DNA from: Urechis unicinctus
Lineage: Eukaryota; Annelida; Polychaeta; Xenopneusta; Urechidae
Length of the DNA: 64,000 nt
Direction of reading: 5' to 3'
Assembly (NCBI GenBank): GCA_034190875.2
Contig: CM067356.1
Location: 32,304,285 to 32,368,284, forward strand
The notes below the pieces were generated by a model. The model did not search any database. It was not told where the DNA came from and saw only the letters and a program-made list of their open reading frames with translations. Within the stretch, counting starts at the first letter, position 1. Each line of letters starts with the position of its first letter. This document shows positions 39,101 to 48,600 of this stretch, in pieces. Both the position numbers and the translations under genes were made by a program.

Positions 39101-42100
39101 CATTCTGAATGAGGTCAGTGCATAGCTTTTCATCAGGGCCCGTCATTGCATTTTCATCATGTGTATCTATTGTATCGTCATCATCCCATGGACTGCCCAT
39201 TACATCGCTATGTCCCCTATCATTCACATTCCATCCTTTATGTGGTTTTGACATCTTCAAATTCACTTTGTAACCTAGACTGCTTAATGTGGCCTTGACA
39301 TCTCATCATCTATGACCTTGACATCCCATCCTCCATGACCTTGACATCTCATCATCTATGACCTTGACATCTCATCATCTATGACCTTGACATCTCATCA
39401 TCTATGACCTTGACATCTCATTCTCCATGACCTTGGCATCTCATCCTCCATGATTTTGCATCTGTATCAGGAGTGTCAGCTGAACCGGGCCACTGACCCA
39501 ACACCGCTGACTGACCGCCTGCTGACCACGCTCCGTCCAAACAAGCATCTAGCTACCCCGCCCACCAACACCTCACATCGCGACCAGCGCTTTCTTATCC
39601 GCCACTATGCTGCCCCTGTTATTTACACCGTCAATGGACTCATCGAGAAAAACAAGGTTATATCAATTAAATTGATCTAATAATTGGCATTGGATGTTTT
39701 TTCAGTTATAAACAAAATTCATACGATTGGATTTATCATATCGTTTGCAGGACAATATTCCAGATGAGTTGTTGGAACTTCTCCACACATCCCAGAATGC
39801 TTTGCTTTTGGAAATGCTGCCACCTGTGGGAGAAAATAATGTCCCTGGCAAGAAAAGCAAATCAGTATTGGCCAAATTCAAGGTGATAAATAATAAAGCT
39901 AGAATTATACTGTCACTTTGGTGGAAGTCATTTATATGTTAAGATATTGCAGTTACAAGTGATATATAGTTTAGTTGGTGCAAGACAATAATATGTTTTT
40001 GATAAGATAGCTGTTTATGTTACTGTTGTGTTTATTGGTGGTGTGGCCATTTTCTTGCTATGCAGCTATCTCTGGATGGTTTGATGCGTTCGCTGGAGAA
40101 CACGCATCCTCATTATGTCCGCTGCATCAAGCCTAACACTCGGTGTCAGGCTGACAGCTTCCATGGGGAATACGTCCTCTCCCAACTTAAAGAAAACGGA
40201 ATCGTACAGACAGTGGAAATCAACAAAAAAGCTCACCCAACCAGGTGAATTTTAAATGAGATCTTTGGACTATGTGAGCTAATTCCCTTTCACCGGATGT
40301 GATTAGAATAAGATCATTGTTATAGATCTGTCATTGTATGTCAGGTTTGTAAGGAGCTCACCCATCCAGCTTGAGAATACTCCATAGTAATTAATAATTG
40401 TTTTTTTACCGTATGACTTGCTTACATGTGTCTTCAGAATGGCCTATAGTGACTTCCTGCAGCAGTTCAATTTGATTCTACGGAGTGGCTGTGAGAGTGA
40501 CTCCGCGAGGAGACAGCATGTGTGGCAGAAAGTATGTGAGAGTAACCCCACTGACAGGCAGAAGCTGTCCCTGTCTACAGTGTACAGTGACCAGGAAGAT
40601 GACAAAGAGAATATGAACCTTATTGAACCTCATGAGGTCCTCTACAAGCACCTGCCCTCCAAGCGCAGACGAACCTCTACACCTAAGGCCAAACTTCGAC
40701 GCAGAACAGGTGAGGTCAAGGTCACATAATTCTGAGGTAAAAAACACCACAGATTTTTTTCCATTTGGTTGAGTTAATATATGTTGCCATGGTTTGTTTT
40801 TTCTTCAGTATTTATCATTTGTTGAACACTGTCCCCAACAGAAGAGAAGTGTCATTCTCTAGGGCTGTGGCTCAGTAGTCATCCAGCTAACATGAACATG
40901 GAGGGCTATCACAAACGCTCTAGCCTACGTTAAACTTGCTTTAAGAGGGGCCTCTTAGATAAATGATGTTAAGTTGTTCTTGCTCATAGGACTGTTGAGG
41001 AATAAGAGGCACATATTACACACAACTACAGTTTTATTGCACCAATAGTGGGATTGTATGTGGTTGATCACTCAATGTGCCATACATTCAACAAGCCCTC
41101 ATGTTCATGAAGGCAATTATTTGTTAAAGCCCTTCACTTCAGTAAACAAGGGATAAGTACAGGCATGAAAACCAGCGATTGGTCCAAAGCTCTGACATGT
41201 GGTAAATGCACTTCAGTAGTACTGGTAAAACTATAGAAGCATGCTGATAGAATGGGAAATTTGTCCTCCTTTGTTGGGTTGTAGGTCGTAATTACGACCT
41301 TCAGTTCTTATGACCTTGATTTGATTTATACATTTTGTTTATGGTTTCCTTTATCAGTAATTTTGTGTTACTCCAGCAGCATTTGCTAAATATGAACAGC
41401 ATTAGGGGTCTACGCGTTTGTTTTGTCTTATTTATGTTATGTTTTTGTATATTATGTTGTGCTTTAGAGGTCAGTGAAGGGGTGAGTAGTGTAGTTGCTG
41501 AGATCTGGCCCTGATTTGCAGGCATGTTGTTGTGTATAAGGCATGTCCAGTACAGATCATGGCAACAAACTCTGCACATCCATCCTCTCTCTTGCATTCG
41601 GGGCATCTTACAGAGAAAACCCAGCACTCGTTGCGCAATACGGCCGCTCCAAAATCTTCCTCACGCATGGCAAGGTAACTAAAAGAGTTATGGACTCAAA
41701 CCTTGATGATGCCTTCCATGTCTGTGGTTGTTACTGCATATGACGCGGTGCTATACGTTGTGTTTGACAGTTGGAGCAGCTGATGGCCGTGAAGATCAGG
41801 TTACTGTCGCTGTCTGCTGCCGTCATACAGGCACGGTGGAGAGGATTTGTTGAGAGACGGAGGTATCATCAAACTCTCAAGTTGATCCTACTCATCCAGT
41901 CAAGTAAGGCTGATATTGATTTCCTTCTGATCAGTGATGTCATTGCCTGGTCTGATGATGTATGGATGACATCGACTGATCGTTAATGGCCTGGCTGTGT
42001 GCCCTGTGGTGTTGTGTCTGGGTTGTAGCCTGTGGCATTGTGTCTGTGTTGTAGCCCTTTAGTATTGTGTCTATTGTAGCCCTGTAGTGTTGTTGCTGTG

Positions 42101-44368
42101 TAGTGTTGTAGCTGTGTAGTGTTGTAGCCCTTTAGTATTGTGTCTGTATTTTAGCCCCGTAGTGTCGTGTCTGTGTTGTAGCCCTGTAACATTATGTCTG
42201 TGTTGTGTAGCCCTGTTGTAGCTGTGTAGTGTTATGTCTCTGTGTTGTGCTGTTGTAGCACTGTTATGTCTCTGTTGTAGCTGTAGCCCTGTTGCATTAT
42301 GTCTGTGTTGTAGCTGTGTAGTGTTATGTCTGTGTTGTAGCTGTGTGTGTAGTGTTATGTCTGTGTTGTGTAGTAGCGTTATGTCTCTGTTGTAGCTGTT
42401 GTTATGTCTCTGTTGTAGTAGCTGTGTAGTGTTATGTCTGTGTTGTAGCTGTGTAGTGTGTAGTCTCTTATGTCTCTGTTGTCTCTGTTGTAGCTGTGTA
42501 GTGTTATGTCTCTGTTGTAGCTGTGTAGTGTCATGTCTCTGTTGTAGCTGTGTAGTGTTATGTCTCTGTTGTAGCTGTGTAGTGTTATGTCTCTGTTGTA
42601 GCTGTGTAGTTTTATGTCTCTGTGTGTGTAGCTGTGTAGTGTAGCTGTTGTAGCTGTGTAGTGTTATGTCTCTAGCTGTGTGTAGCTGTCTGTAGTGTCA
42701 TGTCATGTCTCTGTTGTAGCTGTGTAGTGTTATGTCTCTGTGTCTCTGTTGTAGCTGTGTTGTAGCTGTTGTAGCTGTGTCATGTCTCTGTTGTAGCTGT
42801 GTTGTGTTATGTCTCTGTTGTAGCTGTGTAGTGTTATGTCTCTGTTGTAGCTGTGTAGCGTTATGTCTCTGTTGTAGCTGTGTAGTGTTATGTCTCTGTT
42901 GTAGCTGTGTAGTGTTATGTCTCTGTTGTAGCTGTGTAGTGTTATGTCTCTGTTGTAGCTGTGTTTATGTCTCTGTTGTAGCTGTGTGTGTATGTCTCTG
43001 TTGTAGCTGTGTAGTGTCATGTCTCTGTTGTGTGCTGTGTAGCTGTGTAGTGTCATGTCTCTGTTGTAGCTGTGTGTATGTCTCTGTTGTAGCTGTTGTA
43101 TGCTAGCTGTGTGTAGTCTCTGTTGTAGCTGTGTGTTATCTCTCTGTTGTAGCTGTGTATGTCTCTGTAGCTGTTAGTGTCTCTCTGTTGTAGCTGTGTG
43201 TAGCTGTTGTGTAGCTGTGTCTGTCTCTTGTAGCTGCTGTGTGTCTCTGTTGTAGCTGTGTGTTAGCTGTGTGTGTCTCTGTTGTAGCTGTGTAGCGTTA
43301 TGTCTCTGTTGTAGCTGTGTAGCGTTATGTCTCTGTTGTAGCTGTGTAGTGTTATGTCTCTGTTGTAGCTGTGTAGCGTTATGTCTCTGTTGTAGCTGTG
43401 TAGCGTTATGTCTCTGTTGTAGATGTGAGGAGGTTCCTTAGTGAGAGAAGAGAGGCTCAGCGTCTGCGGGACGAGTCAGCAGCCACAGCCCAGTGCCTGT
43501 CTAGTTCTCACCCACATCACCCGGGCCTGGATACCACACCTGCGATCAACCATGTCAGGGTGAGATTTGCTGAATCACCTGACGTCATAGGTGATTGTTT
43601 CCACACACCTGCTGCCAATCTGGAACAGTTCCAAACTCCTCCCACTTCCAGGAAGCCCCTCCCCACACAGCTCTCATTTGATCGTACACCAACCAATCAG
43701 GGCAGCCCTTTGCAGGGCTACGTGACACCGCTGTCAAGCAGCAGGTCATCTCGTTTGGACAGGGATGACTCGTTTGTCATCACGGCCGATCAGACAGATG
43801 ATGAGTTGACCTATAGTATTAGTCCCAGTCCTAGTCGGAACCACCCTGCCAGCTGCTCAGCTGGCGATGCTTTCCGTACAGTGGCTGCAGCCATCTCAGC
43901 TGCCTTCCTCACACACAGCAGGTTCCAGTTGACTGGAGCGTTTGCTGGGCTGCCGTACTTTGAGGCAGGGGAGGGCTTGGTGACAAGACGCAGGATGCCA
44001 CGGGTGAGTGGGCTATATCGCTTCCTTGCTCTGTTATGTATCAGATAAACACCTTGTGCCCGTTGTATTGTTGGTCCAGTACACTGCCCCAATCCATCAC
44101 CAACAATGAACCCCAGTCCAACTTGGTCCAGTACAGTGGCAAACTGCCCCAATCCATCACCAACTCCATGCCCCAGTCCAGCTCGGTCCTATGCCAGTAT
44201 TGCCACCAGCTCTAGTTGTCGCACCTACTTAATTCTGGGGTGGTATTCGTGTCATAGGTGGCTGTCCGATTCCACACCAAACCTAACTCTGTGTTACGCC
44301 ATGGACATCTGATGAGTCGGCGTGAGTTTCAGTGCAGCTTGTCCGACTGCCTTGATGAGTACGACTAG
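22739..44368 (+). CDS. MYO19: Unconventional myosin, class XIX-like
   Basis: Actin-based motor; vertebrate MYO19 attaches to the outer mitochondrial membrane and moves mitochondria. 24 exons give about 1105 residues: 22739-22789, 24088-24192, 35406-35508, 35624-35781, 35880-35996, 36148-36215, 36407-36480, 36641-36710, 36814-36916, 37306-37382, 37515-37596, 37803-37893, 38027-38213, 38454-38521, 38616-38737, 39000-39113, 39471-39656, 39751-39882, 40066-40244, 40438-40709, 41541-41674, 41771-41903, 43423-44003, 44258-44368. Phases close at all junctions. The junction of exons 10 and 11 is uncertain (weak donor; a GC donor near 37417 with acceptor 37510 also fits). Motifs: P-loop GESGAGK (35976-35996), switch [10 protein letters not shown], switch [27 protein letters not shown]. 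Class XIX marks are [19 protein letters not shown] and ECQLNR. IQ motifs: [15 protein letters not shown], then [15 protein letters not shown] across the last long intron. The tail is Ser/Pro-rich and ends in a short conserved-looking segment ([18 protein letters not shown]). Exons 1-2 add an SH3-like strand region ([20 protein letters not shown]) not present in the human protein as I know it. Confidence 0.87.
23166..24087. other. Myosin intron 1, no gene recognised
   Basis: Contains a CAGGGCTCTTGCTAGCC stretch (23152-23168) that resembles a transposon terminus. A minus-strand ORF (23368-23673) has no recognisable family signature. Confidence 0.35.
24263..25385 (+). repeat. 37-bp minisatellite (CTACCCCAGGCAGTACTCGC)
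   Basis: Main array 24696-25385 of about 37-bp units containing CTCCACTATAACTACCCCAG and GCAGTACTCGCTTCCTC. A short outlying copy cluster lies at 24263-24345. The two are separated by about 350 bp of unrelated DNA, as if split by an insertion. Lies in myosin intron 2. Confidence 0.9.
25383..25675 (+). repeat. 35-bp minisatellite (GGCAGACCACGTCTCCCCC)
   Basis: About eight units of 35 bp (CATCATCTCTACCTCAGGCA then GACCACGTCTCCCCC). It directly follows the 37-bp array and has the same internal layout (CTAC-C-CAGGCAG-AC-CTCC), so it is probably a diverged descendant. Confidence 0.9.
26505..27985 (+). repeat. 34-bp minisatellite changing from GC-rich to AT-rich
   Basis: Left part (about 26510-26960): units such as GTCTCGGCCGTGACGACCTC + GTCTAGCAGGGATT. 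Right part (about 27200-27900): units such as TTTTTTCCATGACTACTTGG + TCTTGATTATATTG. Both have a 34-bp period and the same order (ATTGT, variable, TGAC, ACxTxGTCTxG). The units at 26960-27300 are intermediate. One array has drifted along its length. Confidence 0.85.
27990..29940. other. Intron 2 sequence without recognised features
   Basis: Between the 34-bp array and the nested gene. Minus-strand ORFs at 29569-29877 and 29214-29435 show no family signature. Any 3' UTR of the nested gene would lie just below 29944. Confidence 0.4.
29944..31278 (-). CDS. Nested gene: three-repeat protein with RVxF motif and C-terminal CaaX box
   Basis: Intronless ORF of 444 residues from the ATG at 31278 (open to 31338, but ATGGAGGAAGAG is the better start). 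I do not recognise the family. Residue positions count from this start. Acidic N-terminus; [17 protein letters not shown] (80-96). Three degenerate repeats of pattern P-R-x-x-Q-Y-E-x-x-A-L-L-E-x(3-5)-G-L-S-x-x-E-x-x-L-x-x-K start near residues 150, 217 and 275. A Cys cluster C-x3-C-x-C-x4-C-x2-C follows the third repeat (313-327). KRVHF (360-364) is a textbook RVxF docking motif for protein phosphatase 1. The end [16 protein letters not shown] is polybasic with the CaaX box CVLS, as in H-Ras, predicting farnesylation and membrane attachment. Much of the rest is Ser/Thr/Pro-rich and likely disordered. It lies on the opposite strand inside intron 2 of the myosin. The repeat conservation inside one ORF argues for a real gene. 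Confidence 0.75.
   Translation of the reverse strand: MEEEKERSCDVTEDDPEQRQLVVLDTDLVSETSDTGDADTRALIQPRHDSPGDDDQLIGASPTKHDMDTRQAAKSQRAMSLQDEQLLRGTLQDICQSSQLEPTREVDCLEDIFEPRPSTSSSPARFSSSTRSLSLAETEERRPSRLLLLPRTSQYEKHALLQERTDTGLSPFELFLQEKERLLANDRDSSNVSGHNNQTATGNQTTSDDNTRPPLIPRGPQYETHALLEKKPSGLSELELFLHEKELELNCSPTESRAKHELGLGFQGEKPKLEPRTSQYEVNALLETRDEHGLSPIDHLLLAKQEEAEKGKCSTRCTCKNAQCTNCRSESPQSPPRSSSTDGTEENTTTTRIEPKMSSKRVHFSRQGTDLTPDANQECPGEMVDAGQESSPVGEAPSSQVLPPVDSPQDDTSSSKPAHLTNPSSNNDKTKKKNCSQKHKCVLS
31340..32820. other. Upstream region of the nested gene
   Basis: GC-richer than its surroundings, with CpG and short (TC)n and (CAG)n-like runs near 32480-32600. A CRE-like TGACGTCG lies at 32353-32360. 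It may hold the nested gene's promoter. No further coding exon was identified. Confidence 0.4.
32800..33140. repeat. Compound microsatellite (CATA)n-(CGTA)n-(CACA)n-(CATA)n-(TA)n
   Basis: CATA tetranucleotides from about 32810, a CGTACGTACG block at 32939-32960, CACACA/CACATA blocks, more CATA, CAGACAGA, then about 70 bp of pure TA. It creates long false ORFs in all frames (Tyr-Ile, Cys-Met-Tyr-Val and His-Thr-Tyr-Ile periodic). Confidence 0.97.
33390..33664 (-). mobile_element. tRNA-derived SINE, copy 1
   Basis: Read on the minus strand from 33664: an A-box-like region, then a B box GGTTCGATACC (33609-33599), then CCAAGGTGTGAAAACC. A second tRNA-like box follows (GGTAGCTCAATAGTACAG), and the end is GACGTTAAACCCCAATA. 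The 16-bp CCAAGGTGTGAAAACC block is also found after the B-box position in the copy at 55827. Confidence 0.65.
33780..34735. other. Intron 2 sequence, no feature recognised
   Basis: Short overlapping plus-strand ORFs at 34269-34741 have no family features. Confidence 0.4.
34741..34770 (+). repeat. Short interspersed repeat end (ACACATTAGTGTTGATGTGCC)
   Basis: A stretch of about 29 bp nearly identical to one at 58505-58533. Both end in AAACC and are followed by ACTTACT- or CTTAC-type simple sequence, as expected for a SINE 3' end. Confidence 0.5.
34910..35365 (+). repeat. 33-bp minisatellite (GCCATGGTGGGGAGGGTGGT)
   Basis: About 13 units, GTGTAGGGGGATG plus the core, with a regular 33-bp spacing at the left (CATGG at 34952, 34985, 35018). 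The 11-codon period keeps long false ORFs open. It ends about 40 bp before myosin exon 3. Confidence 0.92.
36985..37245 (+). repeat. 20-bp minisatellite (GACATGTTGACTACCTGCGA)
   Basis: About twelve units in the myosin intron between exons 9 and 10, with alternation of ACCTG and CTCTG variants. Confidence 0.9.
39280..39460 (+). repeat. 23-bp minisatellite (ATGACCTTGACATCTCATC)
   Basis: About eight 23-bp units in the intron just before myosin exon 17. The array runs to about 20 bp from the acceptor. Confidence 0.88.
41990..43422 (+). repeat. 27-bp minisatellite made of splice-acceptor-like units
   Basis: Fills myosin intron 22. The unit is TGTCTCTGTTGTAG + CTGTGTAGTGTTA with many short deletions. 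The last unit's TCTCTGTTGTAG forms the actual 3' splice site of exon 23 (43423). Units on the left (about 42000-42400) are more diverged. The long ORFs with periodic Cys-Leu and His-Ser-Tyr-Asn-Arg-Asp are artefacts of the array. Confidence 0.93.
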
Positions 44369-45039
44369 TGCTTCATTCACATAGCCACATATGCCTACAG
44401 CTTTTCTATGGTGTTTGTTTAGGTTGCAGTATGTACCATGCTTTGCAGCAGCAGCATGATTTTGAATTTGCCTGGGAATTGTACATATAATTGTTAGTGG
44501 GGATGTCTGACTGTTAATGGGTGCATTTTGTCTGTGATGTTTATTTAGGGATAAAGCTTTGTTGATCTCTGTGTCAACTTGTATGTGTCGGTATGAGGCT
44601 GTTGATGGTCTTAACGACTTGCTGTTAGCCTGTGTTATGGATTCTGTTGTAGTTGCTTCCATTTTGATGTGTGTGATATGTGAAAGTGAACTTTGGGCGA
44701 GTCATTTATTTTAACAATCTTATTTTACCATGGATAGTTATTATGTGTTCATATTTTCTTCCATATATAGTCAACATGAAATTATTTTTATTATATGCAA
44801 AAGCTTTTTTAAAAAGGTCTTTGTTAATAACCTGGCATGTATTTGATGTGTGCGCTTGTTTTCTGGTATAATCATGTCCTCTCTGTTTATCAGTTACTGA
44901 GATGTGATATCCACTGGACTCTATCTACTCCTTGTACTGGCAACATTTTAATGTACATTTGATTAGCTAACACTTTTAAAGTAAATGAACAAAAATGATG
45001 CGTGTTTGGTGTTTTTTTGCACAGGTTCATAGCCATTAC

Positions 45040-45480
45040 AACACACCCAGGTCATAACATCAGAGTATAACCACCACCAGCCACCCAGGTCATAACATCA
45101 GAGTATAACCACCACCAGCCACCCAGGTCATAACATCAGAGTATAACCACCACCAGCCACCCAGGTTATAACATCAGAGTATAAACCACCAGCCAGGTCA
45201 TTTCATCGCATGGCGTGCTTTTTTCTGGTCTCATCAGTCGCAGAGTGATATCAGCCCAGTCCTCCCATATGCTTTGTTTAATTCACAGTAGCACCACCTA
45301 ACGATGATCGTGTATTATAATTAGGGAAGCGATCACCACAGAGCCACTCTGAGTGAACCCTCTTAGCAACCAATGGTCACCCACATCATAACGTCAAAGT
45401 AAAGTCACCATTAGCCACACATGTTGTAACATCAAAGAATAACCATCACTAGCCACCCAAGTTTCAATATCAACAGCATA
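45040..45480 (+). repeat. 38-bp tandem repeat (CCAGGTCATAACATCAGAGT)
   Basis: Four good units (45045-45200), each CCCAGGTCATAACATCAGAG + TATAACCACCACCAGCCA. Diverged units continue at 45378-45475 after about 180 bp of other sequence. Confidence 0.85.
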
Positions 45481-45550
45481 AACCTCTCTGCATGACCTGC
45501 ACCTGCCTGCTATAGTTGATTTGCTATAATCAACAATCATTTGCAACAGA

Positions 45551-45556
45551 TTTATT
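45551..45556 (-). terminator. Likely polyadenylation signal of LRRC43
   Basis: AATAAA on the minus strand about 140 nt downstream of the stop codon. Confidence 0.45.
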
Positions 45557-45694
45557 CCATCAATGCAAACTGACTAAAAATATGACCAATTTTTCAAACA
45601 ATAAATACTGTTGGTATTAAATATTAATCAAACCTGAACAGCCCCCACCCCCACCCAACTTCATATCACAGCTATATATGTCTATATCACAGAA

Positions 45695-48600
45695 TCATTT
45701 GAGAGTGACCCGTCCAGTTAAATCGCCTTCTTCAGTGTCCTCTTCCTCCCCTGCCATTTGCTTCAGCGAGTCCTGTGCCGTCTCCCAGTGATGTATTGTC
45801 ATGGAGACTTGGACCTCGAGGAGAGGTGGTGGGGGAGGAGCTAGTTCCTCATCACCAGTGTCAGGTTTTGGTTTGGCTCCTTTGTCTGCCACTTTCTTCT
45901 CCCCTTTGGGACTCTTCCTTGCCTCTGATACAACACAACAGCAATGCCAACATTATCATTTTATTCATGATCATGTTAGCCAATGATGCAGAGTAACTGT
46001 TTAAATCTGGTTGAGGATCACAAACAAACCTTTGGTATCTTTGGGATCTTTCTTTTTGGCTGATCCTGGCTTCTTCATGTCTTTCTTGGTCTATAAGATC
46101 CAGCATTGCAACACATCAGGTTGAAATAAATGCTGGTACAATATGAATAATTTATTGTGACTTGTTTATAAATGTTATCTAGGGACTAAATGGGGGGTTT
46201 TTTTTCTCATGTTCTGACCGCACCTTTTTAGAGCTGGATTCAGAAAATGTAGGTGTCTGAGAACCCTCAATTTCCTGTATTCTCTTCACAAACAATCCTG
46301 AGGCAATGTGTTCGCCCTCGAGCAGCTCTGAGAGGTCAAGGTGGAAGTCAGCGATAGTGCTGACCTCTGGTGGCATGTGGTGCAGGTCGATATCAGGCTC
46401 GCCCTTCTTCTTTTTCTTCTTTGGGTCCTCCTTTCAAAAACATGACACTCAACTGTACACTGGGTCATTTATGACGCTGATTGTATATGCATGTACTGGA
46501 CTGAGTGCAATGATTAAATACAATAAGCAAGCTCTATTACCAGGGTTCACATGCATCATTGTCACTGACAAGGTCTACTTAACACCCAGTTGTAGCTTTA
46601 ACAGCTTTAAAAACATACTTTCATTCATGCCTGAAAGTTAACAGATTGCAGATCAGTAACAATAAATTGCTGCCTGGCATGATGGCTTGATCACATGCAC
46701 ATCGGACCAACTCCTAGGAAGTTAACAGCAGACGACAACAAGATGCACATCATTCTAGAATTCAAAAATGTCATTGCTCTACAGAAAAATGTTTTATAAT
46801 GAGTGGTAAAATGCAGATGAAGTCAGATGGCATGTTGTTGATACAATTCTACTGCAATGAGAAGCCAGATGAGGTGGTATCTCAAGGAGAATAGGGCCCC
46901 GGTGAGATCAGATCAGGCACTTTACACAAGCTGAATGTTTCCTTGAAAGTGACAGAAATTTAGTGATACAAATAAGCGGGCTATACTGTCTCGTATCTCG
47001 GCCAAAATTATTATGACATTAAGCCATTCGGTATATCTTATGATCCCAAGCACACTCCTACTTCGCAGATATGCTTCTAGTTAGAAATATTACAGACAAT
47101 CATGTGACATTAAATACAGGGTTCAAATCAGAAAACGCAGGAAAGTCAACTCTAATGATGAAAGCATGTTAGCTAAGAAAACAAGAAAGCTATGGCCAAA
47201 ATAGAAGAGGACAGTTGATGCAGTCACTGACAGGCAACAGGTGGCAGCATTACAACAGTTTTCGTAGACACTATACCTTCTTGGTCGTCTCTTGTTTATT
47301 ACCCTTGGCAGACTTTGAACCCCTGTTTTTCTGCCAGAGGCAATAGTAACAGATACAGTTGCACTATACATTCATCCTGTGGTACATCATTTTTCTGACA
47401 GAAATCAGCTAGTGCAAATAAACCTTCTACACGCTGCACCAATCCACTCTTCATGTTTGTATTACTACCACATCACGCTTAAAATGCAAACATACACAGC
47501 AAATACTGCCCAGCAATTCACATACCGGTCCTTTAGTGTCTTTAGGCTTCTCCTCCTTCTTGCTTTTGTCTTTACTCTTGGCCGACTTGCTACCGCTGGG
47601 AGTGACCATACCATCATGTATCTGGTCTGCAGGGTACGACAGGATCTGAACACAGATGACATCCTCTCAGAGGTCAAGGGAAACATAAAACTGTAACAAT
47701 ATGAGCTTTAACAATGAGTGCTGGGTTCTCTGATCAACAACTGTCTGTGTCCCCTCCTTCACCCACTACAAGCAACAAATAATAGCATCTCTCTCAAACA
47801 CTGCTTGTTGTAAAGTGCATTCACTTCTTTAGCTGTTCATAACTACTTACTTTGCTTTCTTACATGAATGACAAGAATTTTTGTGTGTGATTCTTGTGGC
47901 ATCAGTAACTATGTTTCACTCATGCCTAGAAATTTCAAATATACAAACCTTATCCTCCATGACACTGAACTTGATTCCCTTGTTACAGAAGTCTCGCAGT
48001 GCCATAAGGTCATCCCGGGTCACGACCTGCACCCAATTCAGCTCCATGTCCTCCGACCATGTGACTGAGCTGGACTTGATTGGTCCCAGTCGCATGCTGG
48101 GTCTGTTATGTGGAGGCTCATCACCAGGGAGTATGGATGTCACAGCGCTGCGGGGAGACAGGTTACCCTGGGATACCATGTCTGTACCAGGAGGCTGGTC
48201 AGACTGAAGGAATTCTGCATACATGAAACAATATTCTTGCTTTTTCATATAGGATAGGATATAACTGGGAATATGGCATTTTAGTTCATCAGACATGATA
48301 TGATTCTAGCAGGTCATGAGACTAGCTCACCCGACAGTTGTTCATCTTTTGTTGTTGATGCTTGATGTAAGGAATCCATGTCAGTCATTGCAAGCACACT
48401 TCCATCCAGCTAGATGAGGGGGCAGGAGGTAACCAATCAAAAGGTGATCCGTCAAAATACATGATATTCTGATAGTGTTAACTGGAAATAAGCATGACAC
48501 ATGTAAGAGACATGCAGGACACTAACCTGTGAGTGTGCTGTGCGGTGGGTGGTGGCTTCCTCTGTAGATAAATCATCCTCCCCTATCCCGTCATTGTGAA

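Larger units (their letters stand above)
44369..45694. other. Convergent 3' region between myosin and LRRC43
   Basis: Contains the 38-bp repeat listed separately. A minus-strand AATAAA (TTTATT at 45551-45556) lies about 140 nt past the LRRC43 stop. No clear myosin polyadenylation signal was seen. Confidence 0.5.

Noticed and set aside
42399-43106. ORFs of Leu-Cys-Cys-Ser-Cys-Val and His-Ser-Tyr-Asn-Arg-Asp repeats
   Set aside because: Artefacts of the 27-bp intronic array; 27 bp is nine codons.
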